Positions 45,914 to 55,000 of a stretch of DNA of 64,000 bases are shown in pieces; the stretch's first letter is position 1; each line of letters starts with the position of its first letter. The notes beneath the pieces are model-generated. The model searched no databases, was not told the origin of the DNA, and saw only the letters and a program-made list of their open reading frames with translations. The stretch is from Rapidithrix thailandica. Lineage in GTDB: Bacteria > Bacteroidota > Bacteroidia > Cytophagales > Flammeovirgaceae. The stretch is from assembly GCF_039710355.1 (NCBI RefSeq), contig NZ_JBDKWZ010000015.1:1-64000 (forward strand), in the 5' to 3' direction. The translations under genes and the position numbers were made by a program.

Positions 45914-47119
45914 ATGAGAATGGAACAAACATGGCGCTGGTATGGCCCCAAAGACCCTGTCAGTTTAGCCGATATCAAACAAGCCGGAGCAAGGGGTATT
46001 GTCACCGCTTTGCACCATATTCCTAACGGGGAAGTATGGACCGCGGAGGAAATAATGAAGCGAAAACGGATGATAGAAGAGGAGCCTACCGGAACACTCC
46101 GCTTGCAATGGTCGGTAGTGGAAAGTGTACCGGTGCATGAACAAATCAAAACCCGCTCAGGCAATTACCAGACGTATCTTGACAACTATAAAGAATCTAT
46201 CCGGAACCTGGGTAAATGTGGAATCACAACGGTCTGCTACAATTTTATGCCGGTGTTGGATTGGACCCGTACAGACTTGGAATATACAGTGGCGGATGGC
46301 TCTAAGGCCTTGCGGTTTGAACTATCAGCTTTGGCCGCTTTTGAGTTGTATATGTTGAAAAGACCAGGGGCTGAGGCCGATTATACGGAAGAGCAGCAAG
46401 CAAGAGCCCGTGAATACTTTGAACAGTTAAGTGAGGAACAAAAGTCCCTTTTACAAGCCAATATTATTGCCGGGTTGCCGGGCTCCGAAGAAGGGTATAC
46501 CTTGGAGCAGTTGCAGGTAGTGTTGGACACTTATCGAGAAGTAGGAGAGAAGGGGCTCCGGGAAAACCTCGCTTACTTTTTACAACAACTCGTACCGGTA
46601 GCTGAAGAAGCCGGAATAAAACTGGCAATTCATCCGGACGACCCTCCTTTTCCTATCCTGGGCCTTCCCCGGGTAGTCAGTACCGAAGCGGATTTAAAAG
46701 AACTTTTAAGTGTTGTGGACAGTCCGTCCAACGGTTTTACGATGTGTACGGGTTCTTATGGGGTTAGGGCGGATAACGATTTGCCCGGAATGATTGAGCG
46801 ATGGGGACAGAAAATGCATTTCATCCACTTGCGCAGTACCCAAAGGGACCGTGCCGGAAATTTTCACGAGGCGGACCATTTGGCCGGGGATGTGGATATG
46901 TATGCAGTAATAAAGGCAATTATCCAAGAGCAATTGAAACGGAAAGCATCTGGCCGGGCCGATGTGAAAATCCCTATGCGGCCTGACCACGGCCATCAAA
47001 TGCTGGATGATTTGCAAAAACAAACCAACCCGGGGTACTCTGCAATAGGTCGCTTGAGAGGCCTGGCAGAAATCAGGGGTTTGGAAATGGGTATTGCCCG
47101 GGCGTTAGATTTGGCTTGA
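45914..47119 (+). CDS. uxuA: Mannonate dehydratase
   Basis: A 401-residue TIM-barrel metalloenzyme converting D-mannonate to 2-dehydro-3-deoxy-gluconate in hexuronate catabolism. Diagnostic stretches: TWRWYGPKDPVSLADIKQAGARGIVTALHHIPNGEVW, the metal-site IKLAIHPDDPPFPILGLPR, NGFTMCTGSYGVRADND, IHLRSTQRDRAGNFHEADHLAGDVDMY and MRPDHGHQMLDD. Length is normal. The start is ATG at 45914; a second Met lies two codons in. No uxuB or kdgK neighbour is present, so the rest of the pathway must be encoded elsewhere. Confidence 0.96.
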   Translation: MRMEQTWRWYGPKDPVSLADIKQAGARGIVTALHHIPNGEVWTAEEIMKRKRMIEEEPTGTLRLQWSVVESVPVHEQIKTRSGNYQTYLDNYKESIRNLGKCGITTVCYNFMPVLDWTRTDLEYTVADGSKALRFELSALAAFELYMLKRPGAEADYTEEQQARAREYFEQLSEEQKSLLQANIIAGLPGSEEGYTLEQLQVVLDTYREVGEKGLRENLAYFLQQLVPVAEEAGIKLAIHPDDPPFPILGLPRVVSTEADLKELLSVVDSPSNGFTMCTGSYGVRADNDLPGMIERWGQKMHFIHLRSTQRDRAGNFHEADHLAGDVDMYAVIKAIIQEQLKRKASGRADVKIPMRPDHGHQMLDDLQKQTNPGYSAIGRLRGLAEIRGLEMGIARALDLA

Positions 47120-47131
47120 GAAATACATCCC

Positions 47132-47165
47132 AAACCTTCCGGGTTTTGAAAACCCGGAAGGTTTT
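47132..47165 (+). terminator. CCTTCCGGG-type hairpin terminator
   Basis: AAACCTTCCGGGTTTT (47132-47147) and its complement (47149-47164) form a perfect inverted repeat with a 1-nt centre, 12 nt after the mannonate dehydratase stop, followed by T. It is nearly identical to the hairpin at 52003. Confidence 0.8.
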
Positions 47166-47413
47166 ACCCCGGATTTTATTAAAAAAACTTAATGGCTCAC
47201 GGCTCGCATGTGTGGTTTTGTGAATTAATTTGTATCTTCATATCACTGTTTAGCACAGTATTTTTTGACTGTATAACAACCAATACCACAACAATTCTTC
47301 GCTTTAGCAAATTTGGACCGTATCAGACTCACTGCTTAAAAAGAGGTGAGATGGACTAGCCATGCTTTAACCTGAGAACGACCCAAACTGATACCGTGAA
47401 AAATTTACTGTTA

Positions 47414-48925
47414 ATGAATACGATTAAAGCCCGTATCCTGACCGGCTTTATTACGCTTTCTCTTATTGTCTGCATCTTGTCAATTGTATCATATCAATAC
47501 TTAAGGCAAGTGGAGGGGATTAATGCAATCCGTTCCAATTTGTTTGAAGTTCAGCAAATGAGTCAAGGGCTGATTCATTTTCAATTGACTTATTTACAAC
47601 AAAAACAAGACGCTTTTTCCGATTCGGTAACCTTCCATGCTTCATCCGTTTTGGTGAGTGAAAAATACCGAATTACCGAAGAGCTCAACGAACAATTAAC
47701 TGTTATGAGGCAAATGCCTTATCTGGAAGAATTTGTTATGAACGGGCAATTACAGCGCCTGGGCTTGCAGTTCGACTCTTTGGATAGGGTCATTACAAGT
47801 CTGGACTTTTCTGAAAAACCTCAGGCGATGGCTGCTGTCGAAGAGACCTTTTCGGGCATAAAAAACCAATTGTTGTTGTGGAATTTAAGCGCTGAAAACC
47901 GCCAATTGGAACTGATTACTCAACAAAAATGGATTTATGGCGGAACCGTAACACTCTGTATAGTGATGAGTTTTTTGTTAAGCTTCTTTATCGCCGGGGC
48001 GATTGCCCGACCCATTCGCAGACTTTCCAAACAAGTTAAAGAGATCAACCCGGAAGAGGATAGGGATATTGCTTTGGAATATACACCGGCTACTACTCCC
48101 GAAGAAGTGCAGGAATTTGCCCGGGCATTTACCTTGATGCTGCGAAAATTAAAACATCAACTTTCTATCTCCAAAGAACGGACGATTGCATTGCATATGC
48201 AAAATGAGGAACTGGCATCGCTCAATCAAGAGTTGGACTTGTTTATGTATTCGGTGTCTCATGATTTTAAAGCGCCACTCTCTTCCGTTTTGGGTTTGAT
48301 TCATGTGTTAAAAATGGAGAAGAACCCTATGAATTTGGAACAAGGTTTGGATTTGATCGAACGGAGTGTGTTAAAATTGCGGCACCTGATTCACGACTTA
48401 CAGGAAATGGCCCAGATCGGAGAAGCTCAATTGGCGCTGGAAGAAGTGAATTTTTACGACCTGATTGTGGAGATCTTTGAAGATTTAAAATTTCAGGAAA
48501 ATGCCGAATTGATTAAAAAGGTTATTAAAATCGGGCATAAACAAGAGTTTAAAACCGACAGGCGCAGGGTGTATATTATTTTGTCTAACTTGATTTCCAA
48601 TGCCATCAAATACAGCAATGTGGCCCAAGTCACTCCGTTGATTGAAATTCAAATTGAGATAAATGATCATAAAGTGAATATTCATATCCAGGATAACGGG
48701 ATCGGTATCGAAGACAAAGATTTGCAAAAAATATTTCATATGTTTTATCGGGCTACCGATCAACAAGAAGGAACCGGTTTGGGGCTGTATATTGTAAAAG
48801 AGTCCGTCAGAAAGTTACAAGGTAAAATCGAGGTAACATCAGAGATGGGTAAAGGAACATCATTCTCCATTACTATTCCCGAAATAGAAGCTAAAACCGA
48901 AGGGAAACTAATGATGGCTATATAA
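47414..48925 (+). CDS. Sensor histidine kinase with HAMP domain
   Basis: About 503 residues from the ATG at 47414; a GTG at 47396 would add six residues. A membrane helix (about 6-25) is followed by a mostly helical periplasmic sensor region (about 30-170), a second helix (WIYGGTVTLCIVMSFLLSFFIAGAIA) and a HAMP segment (ARPIRRLSKQVKEINPEED). The HisKA motif is YSVSHDFKAPLSSV (phospho-His, residue 283 from this start). The ATPase has NLISNAIKYSN, DNGIGIED and GTGLGLYIVKE. No response regulator is adjacent, so it is an orphan kinase. The ligand is unknown. Confidence 0.9.
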   Translation: MNTIKARILTGFITLSLIVCILSIVSYQYLRQVEGINAIRSNLFEVQQMSQGLIHFQLTYLQQKQDAFSDSVTFHASSVLVSEKYRITEELNEQLTVMRQMPYLEEFVMNGQLQRLGLQFDSLDRVITSLDFSEKPQAMAAVEETFSGIKNQLLLWNLSAENRQLELITQQKWIYGGTVTLCIVMSFLLSFFIAGAIARPIRRLSKQVKEINPEEDRDIALEYTPATTPEEVQEFARAFTLMLRKLKHQLSISKERTIALHMQNEELASLNQELDLFMYSVSHDFKAPLSSVLGLIHVLKMEKNPMNLEQGLDLIERSVLKLRHLIHDLQEMAQIGEAQLALEEVNFYDLIVEIFEDLKFQENAELIKKVIKIGHKQEFKTDRRRVYIILSNLISNAIKYSNVAQVTPLIEIQIEINDHKVNIHIQDNGIGIEDKDLQKIFHMFYRATDQQEGTGLGLYIVKESVRKLQGKIEVTSEMGKGTSFSITIPEIEAKTEGKLMMAI

Positions 48926-49135
48926 ATGTAAAGGGCGTTTGGTTTTAGCTGCTAAAATCAGCGAAAATACGCTACCTGATTGTTGAGGTATAGAGGGTGT
49001 TTTTTGGTTTTAAATGCATGTAAATGAATGGGTTGTATTGATTTTGATTCTGCTTGGTTTTTCTTCCTTTACCAATTAGTACCTTCCGGGCAAGAGGTTC
49101 TTTCATTGCTTTATTCATTTGCCAAGATTATCCAC

Positions 49136-49143
49136 TAACTTTG
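49136..49143 (+). promoter_or_regulatory. Candidate -7 element for the Nfu gene
   Basis: TAACTTTG matches TAnnTTTG exactly, 63 nt before the ATG at 49207. The nearest TTTG upstream (49118-49121) is only 14 nt away, so the -33 partner is uncertain. Confidence 0.4.
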
Positions 49144-49206
49144 CAGGAAAGGAGGGGACACCCTCTTGAGTTTAGGGATTTATTTTTCTAATTAAACTTC
49201 AAACTT

Positions 49207-49806
49207 ATGGCTTATAATAAAGAAGCATTGTATCAGCAAAACCTGAACATATATACCGAAGCCAATCCCAATCCTAACTCCATGAAATTTATGTTGAGTT
49301 TCATGTTGATCAAAGAGGGGCAAAGCTTTGACTTTCCGGATAAAGTGAGTGCGCAAGATTCACCTTTGGCCACGGCATTATTTGACTATCCTTATGTACA
49401 AAGGGTGTTTTTTATGAGCAACTTTATTACCCTTACCAAGGATGATTCAAAAAGCTGGGAGGAGGTAATTCCGGAATTGAAAGCCTTTATTAAAGAATAT
49501 TTGGAGGCCAAAAAGCCTGTGTTTACGGAAGAACAGACGGAGGAAAATCCTATCAATACTGAAGATACCGAGGCGGTGAAAATGATCAAAGGGGTATTGG
49601 ACGAATATATCAAGCCTGCGGTAGAGATGGACGGAGGAGCGATTCAGTTCCATTCTTTTGATGAAGAGAAAGGAGTGTTGAAAGTCTTATTACAAGGGGC
49701 TTGCAGCGGCTGTCCTTCTTCTACGTTAACTTTGAAAGCCGGTATTGAAAACTTAATGAAACGCATGGTACCTTCGGTAACCGAAGTCATCGCAGAAGGA
49801 GTTTAA
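49207..49806 (+). CDS. Nfu-type iron-sulfur carrier protein
   Basis: A 199-residue cytoplasmic protein with two domains. The N-terminal Nfu_N domain (about 10-100) begins NIYTEANPNPNSMKFML and contains FPDKVSAQDSPLATALFDYPYVQRVFF. An acidic linker follows, then the C-terminal NifU domain (about 118-195) with Cys166-x-x-Cys169 in GACSGCPSSTLTLKAGIE, the 4Fe-4S bridging motif. It delivers clusters to client apoproteins. No suf or isc genes are adjacent. It has a possible promoter of its own and is followed by an inverted-repeat element. Confidence 0.95.
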   Translation: MAYNKEALYQQNLNIYTEANPNPNSMKFMLSFMLIKEGQSFDFPDKVSAQDSPLATALFDYPYVQRVFFMSNFITLTKDDSKSWEEVIPELKAFIKEYLEAKKPVFTEEQTEENPINTEDTEAVKMIKGVLDEYIKPAVEMDGGAIQFHSFDEEKGVLKVLLQGACSGCPSSTLTLKAGIENLMKRMVPSVTEVIAEGV

Positions 49807-49820
49807 TCCGGTATAGTTAA

Positions 49821-49929
49821 CAGTGATCGGTTATCAGTAATCGTGTTTACTCACTATCAAATAGGTTGTGAGAATTTTGGAAGTCGAGCTTACCTTTCAC
49901 AATAAATACAAGCAGATAACCGATCACTG
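49821..49929. repeat. 109-nt element with 15-bp perfect terminal inverted repeats
   Basis: CAGTGATCGGTTATC (49821-49835) is exactly complementary to GATAACCGATCACTG (49915-49929), enclosing 79 nt. It lies between the Nfu and TauE genes. No T-run follows, and I see no target-site duplication. Size and symmetry suggest a miniature inverted-repeat element or a long-loop RNA structure. Confidence 0.55.
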
Positions 49930-50041
49930 AAATTTCGTCTTCTTTCCTTCTTTCCCTCTACTCTTCTACCTTTCCACAGTTGGTGCTTCTCCTATTTATT
50001 CCGTATTTTTCCACTCTGTCACCTACACCGTATTTTTATCT

Positions 50042-50818
50042 ATGGAATTCACCTGGACGTATTTTTTTATGTTGATTGCCGGGTTCTTAGCCGGAATTGT
50101 CAACTCTTTGGCCGGTAGCGGATCCGTGTTCACCTTGTCTGTTCTTTTGTTTGCCGGGATGCCTGCGAATATTGCCAATGCAACGAACCGGCTGGGGATT
50201 ATCGTCCAAAGTTTTACCAGCCTGACTATTTTTAAGAAAAATGAACAATTGCCTGTAGAAAAAAGCTGGAAATATCTTATTCCCAGTGTAGGCGGGGCTA
50301 TGATAGGGGCTTGGGTGGCTGTGGATATCGATAGGCAGCTTTTAGAACGGATTATTGGTTATGTCATGGCTTTTCTATTGGTTATACTCATTTTCGAACC
50401 TAAAAAGTATTTGAAAAATCAGTCATCAAAGACGTCTACCTATGTTTGGGTGGAGTGGATGGCCTTTTTTGGAATCGGCTTTTACGGAGGGTTTATTCAA
50501 GCAGGCATTGGGGTGTTGATTTTAGTGGGTCTGGTTTCCATTTCTCAGATGTCTTTTGTACAAGCCAATGCGATTAAAGTCCTGGTGATTTTTATATATA
50601 CCCTTCCGGTGTTTGGCTTATTTATTTATTATGATCAAATCGACTGGTGGGCGGGTATTTGGCTTTCCATAGGCCAATTCCTGGGCTCTATGATTGCTTC
50701 CTATTTTGCGGTGAAAAACCCCAATGCCAATGCCTGGATCAAATATTTATTGATTTTTATGATTGCCCTGACTATTTTAAAAATGTTTGGTTGGTTGGAT
50801 TTTGGTATTTCCAGTTAA
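50042..50818 (+). CDS. Sulfite exporter TauE/SafE family permease
   Basis: A 258-residue inner-membrane protein with about seven to eight helices. The opening AGFLAGIVNSLAGSGSVFTLSVLLFAGMPANIANATNRL and the mirrored second half GIGFYGGFIQAGIGVLILVGL with SFVQANAIKVLVIFIYTLPVFGLF are the duplicated TauE/SafE signature. Members export sulfite, sulfoacetate or other small anions. The specific substrate is not determinable. It is convergent with the PorP/SprF gene with only 14 nt between the two stops. Confidence 0.92.
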   Translation: MEFTWTYFFMLIAGFLAGIVNSLAGSGSVFTLSVLLFAGMPANIANATNRLGIIVQSFTSLTIFKKNEQLPVEKSWKYLIPSVGGAMIGAWVAVDIDRQLLERIIGYVMAFLLVILIFEPKKYLKNQSSKTSTYVWVEWMAFFGIGFYGGFIQAGIGVLILVGLVSISQMSFVQANAIKVLVIFIYTLPVFGLFIYYDQIDWWAGIWLSIGQFLGSMIASYFAVKNPNANAWIKYLLIFMIALTILKMFGWLDFGISS

Positions 50819-50832
50819 AAGAATCCCGTTGT

Positions 50833-51966
50833 TTATTTGACCCGGCGTTTTTTTACATGACGATAGCGGAGGCGCTCGTAATTTCTCCAGGGGCTGGGGC
50901 AGGTCACTCGAGGGTAGCCTGACTTTCTTGGGCCTTTGGCATGGTCAAAATTGACGGTGAAGTTATACACCAAAGAAATCTCATGCGATCCGGCCGAAGC
51001 GCGAAACAAGTCATTGATCGTGACATCATAACTATAGCCAAATTGAAAGCCGTTGTGCTTTAGCCCTACGAGCAGGGCAAAGGCATCTTGGTTCATCAAT
51101 GTTGTTTCATACCGTTTGAGTGGCAAGCCCCGGTACCAGGCGCCAATGACAATGGGGTTGTAATTGAAGTAAGCCCCTACACTTAATTGATCGGATTTCC
51201 CTTGAAATTTATACAGGACAGTAGGGGTAATGGTTTTATTGTTGTAATCAGGTTTGCCTGTCATCCATCCGGTGAGGGGGATGGTAACACCGGCATGGAA
51301 AGAACCCTTAATAGGTAGTTTGTCTTCTCCTCCGGTAAAGGAAAGGTTGGGTTCGTTCATATGATGAGCCGAGAAACCCATCCATAAGGATTCGGTGAAA
51401 ATCAGCACTCCCGCAGCAAAATCAAAATAATGAACATTTTCTTTCGCAAAATCCTCCATACTGGGGTTTCCGGTAGGGCCGTTGTCATCGATTTGATCTC
51501 CAAATAAGAATTTGTTGTAATTCAAATTGCGCACACCATAGGTAGGAGCCAAGCCCGCTTGGATGGCCCAGGTATCATTGACCGGAATGAGATAGGAATA
51601 GTACAAGGTTAAATCCGATGACATTAGAGGAGTGTTGACCTTGGCTCCTTGTTGGTCATTTTTGAATTGGATTCCGATACCGCTTCTGAATTTTCGCACA
51701 TATTGATCGTAAGAGGCGGCATAAGTGACAAAGTTGGCATCCAAGCCCGGCCATTGGTTCCGGTAGTTGAGCGTGACCCGGGCATCTCCGGTGGCTCCGG
51801 TAAAGGCAGGGTTCAGGTACAAAGGGTTGGCGTAAAATTGGGAAAATTGTGGATCCTGTGCCCGTGCGGGCTTTGTGTTTGCCATGAAGCATAGGGCAAG
51901 TATCAGGAAGAGTATTCCAAAGGTGGGCTTGAAATCAGTAAGGAGTTGTATGTATGAATAGCGCAT
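50833..51966 (-). CDS. PorP/SprF-family type IX secretion membrane protein
   Basis: A 377-residue outer-membrane beta-barrel-like protein. A signal peptide (about 18-36, ending PARAQDP) leads into DPQFSQFYANPLYLNPAFTGATGDARVTLNYRNQWPGL, the diagnostic PorP/SprF start. ISLVYNF near the C-terminus closes the barrel, and a basic tail of about 35 residues follows (ending VKKRRVK). Such proteins (SprF in Flavobacterium) help individual type B T9SS substrates reach or stay on the surface. It lies 79 nt downstream of the 1246-residue PKD gene on the same strand, with a hairpin in between, and near the giant type B protein gene. Confidence 0.94.
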   Translation of the reverse strand: MRYSYIQLLTDFKPTFGILFLILALCFMANTKPARAQDPQFSQFYANPLYLNPAFTGATGDARVTLNYRNQWPGLDANFVTYAASYDQYVRKFRSGIGIQFKNDQQGAKVNTPLMSSDLTLYYSYLIPVNDTWAIQAGLAPTYGVRNLNYNKFLFGDQIDDNGPTGNPSMEDFAKENVHYFDFAAGVLIFTESLWMGFSAHHMNEPNLSFTGGEDKLPIKGSFHAGVTIPLTGWMTGKPDYNNKTITPTVLYKFQGKSDQLSVGAYFNYNPIVIGAWYRGLPLKRYETTLMNQDAFALLVGLKHNGFQFGYSYDVTINDLFRASAGSHEISLVYNFTVNFDHAKGPRKSGYPRVTCPSPWRNYERLRYRHVKKRRVK

Positions 51967-52002
51967 GCCAAATGTTTTTTATTGTTTTATAGATAGTCTG
52001 GG

Positions 52003-52040
52003 AAACCTTCCGGGTTTTCAAAACCCGGAAGGTTTTTTTA
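52003..52040. terminator. CCTTCCGGG-type hairpin between the PKD gene and the PorP/SprF gene
   Basis: AAACCTTCCGGGTTTT (52003-52018) with its complement (52020-52035). The long T-run (T7) is on the plus-strand side, while the genes on both sides are transcribed from the minus strand, where only TTT follows the stem. It may therefore be a partial or processing hairpin rather than a full terminator. Confidence 0.55.
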
Positions 52041-52045
52041 AGGAG

Positions 52046-55000
52046 TTATGGCACTTGCAATGTGATCGTATCACTATTGCCTTGCTCATCGGTAACCGTC
52101 AGTGTGACTTCCCTGGGGTCGTCACTGTCGGTATCTCCGTAAGAGACTTGATGGGGTCCGGGACCGGAAGCCGTAGGCGGATCGGCACCTGGACCAAAGT
52201 TCCATTCATATGTATAATTGCTGTTGACGGTGGCACTTTGGTAAATATAACGTTGCGAAGCACAATCGTTCCGGGCAGGGTTTACAATAATCCCAGCGGT
52301 GACTGCTTGATCACAATTACTTCCGATAGGAATATTTTGTGACATCACCGATTTACAACCGTTATTGGTCACCGTTAAGGTGACGGTATATACTCCGGGA
52401 GTGGTGTATTCATGAACCGGGCTACTGGAGCGTTGTGAGGCGTCTGTAGAGCCATCGCCAAAATCCCATTCATAAAAATTACCTGCGGCAAATTGTGGGG
52501 TGAAACGCACCTTGGCCGGAAGGTTATCACAGCTGCCTTCTTCATAACTATGCACAAAAGCGGCATTGGGATAGGGGAATACCTCGTACAACATGGAGTA
52601 AACTTTTGTATTTTGAGGATCACCACTACCTACAATTTGTGTAATGACTTTTTTGCCCGGAGTCGTCCAATACACAGAGTCTACGGTGAAACCTTGTGCG
52701 GTGTCCGGTTCGGCATCTTTTCCTAAAAACCATCTTGGGCTTTCTCCTTGAAAACCTCTGGACATGTCGGTTAAAGTAACACTGTTCAACACACAGGTAT
52801 GATTGGCGGGAGCAATAGTAAAATCGGCTTCTTTTTCCAGGTCATCTACTTCTATCAGGATAGAATCGTAATACGTATTGCTGCATCCGTTCGGAGGGGT
52901 AACGGTCAGAGAAATAATGTATAAGCCTCCGTAAGGATATTCATGCTCTCCGATCATCTCCGTAGAAGTATTGGATTTATTTTCTTCTTCATCCGTGGAT
53001 GGATGTCCGAAATTCCATTCGTATTGAGCGGCAGGGTCTTGGTTGGTAGGGGTGAATGTGAAACTTGCCGGAACTTGCGAACCGTCACCCGAAATGCTGA
53101 AGCTGGCATCGGTTTCCGCACTGACAAAGAAGGAATAAATAAAGGTGCGTTCAAATACCCCGTTGCCCACTACCAACATGGCTACTTTAGGACCGGGGGT
53201 GGAATAATATACTTCATGAGGGCCTCGTACATTGGACGTGGCGGGAGAAGCACCTTCTCCAAAAGACCACTGCCAGGAAGTGGCATTTTCTTCATTGACT
53301 TGTTCAAAAATTACAGGGCTGTTGATACATGGCGGATCGGGATTCACGGTGAAGTTCGGGTCAATATCTCCCGCGCCATCTTCCACCACTATGGTCATGG
53401 TATCGTAGTTGGTACAGGCTCCGTTGGTGACCGCTAATTGTACAAAATACTCCCCGGCTACTTTAAAAGTATGATCATTTATAGGAGTATTATAAGTGAC
53501 CACCCCGTCCACAAGGTCTTGAATTTGCCATTCATAGAGATAATTTGGGTTAGGGGCACTATTGCCATTGGGTCTTAGCGAGGCTGAGACCGGGGCAGGG
53601 GAGAGTACTCCTGTAGGAACTACGGCAATGTTGGCCGGAGGTACGGCACTGACCACATAGCGCATCGTACTGGTATCCGAAAGTGAGCCTCCATCGGTAA
53701 CGATCAGGGAGATTGTTTTTTCTCCGGGGCTTGTCCATTGTACTTGATGCGGCCCTTTAGTGCTGGCCGTTGGAGGCACGGCATCCTGGCCGAAGTCCCA
53801 TTGCCAGGTTTGAGCATTAAAACTTGAGTCGGTAAATACAGCCGTATCCGGCAAACAGATACCACCCAAAGGATCTACCGTAAAGATGGCTTCAACCTCC
53901 GAAAAACTAAGGTAAGCCAAAATAGCCTCTTCTGACTGAGGCGTATCGCGCCCCCATGGGGGAATGTTGGTGGTCGGAATATTTTGCCCGAAGGAAGATC
54001 CGTTTTTTCCAAAATGCTTGCCTACCGTGATCACCCCGTTGTGCACCGGGTAGAGGCTGTACAAGTCCGTATTATTTCCCCCGGCTCCGTTACTTGGATT
54101 CCACACTCCTGTTAAAATAGAACTGTAGACTAAAGTGGTTAAATCAGGAGTGTAAACCCGTACATTCGGTCCGTTGCTGGATGGGCCTGCCGAGGGTTTA
54201 TCTTGTTTTTGATAGGCATTGGCGGTTGAAGCAAAAGCCCGGGAACGGCTAATGACATATACATTGCCAACAGCATCGGTATGTATGTCAATTTGCGAAC
54301 GGGCAGAGCTTAAGTTGGCATTTCCGGAATTGTGATCAGGCCAGCCGTCAAGATTGGGATCGGTGTAGGGTGCGCCCAGTGTGCCGCTTCCTTCGTATCC
54401 TCCCATGTAGGCACTGTATAGTAAATCTCCGTTGTTCAATCTTAATTTTCCCAACCAGGAAATTTCTACATTGGTATTACTTCCGGTAAATTCATTGTGA
54501 AAGGAAAATCCGGGATTCATACCATTGGTATTGACTTGGTTTCCGGCCCATAAATCTGTAGTACTTTTTCCTTGTTGGCGGGCAATGACAATGAGTGAAG
54601 AGCTGGGGCCCTCTTGAGAGTAATCAATACCCAAGGCATCTATATGTTGGAAGGGAGGCGATTGGTTATTATTTTCCGTATACAAACGGCTCCACCACTT
54701 TAAAGTACCTTGATCGGTAAACGCAATAACAATAGGTTCGAAATCAGGCCGGCCGGTTCGGGTTATGGAGTTGATACTGGAGCCAATATATATATGGTTA
54801 TTGCGCTTATCTACTACTATGCCTCCGATCCGGTGAGTTGTGCGGTCTCCCAGGCGGTAATTGGTGTAGCCTCCCAGGTTCATAGTGGTTTCCGGGTTTT
54901 GGATGTTACAAGGCGAATTAAAGAAATAGTCCATAGGCCAGGTTCCCTGTTTGGTGCCCCCGTTACCGTCAGGCAAAACCTGATTGTAGTCTGTCGCACT

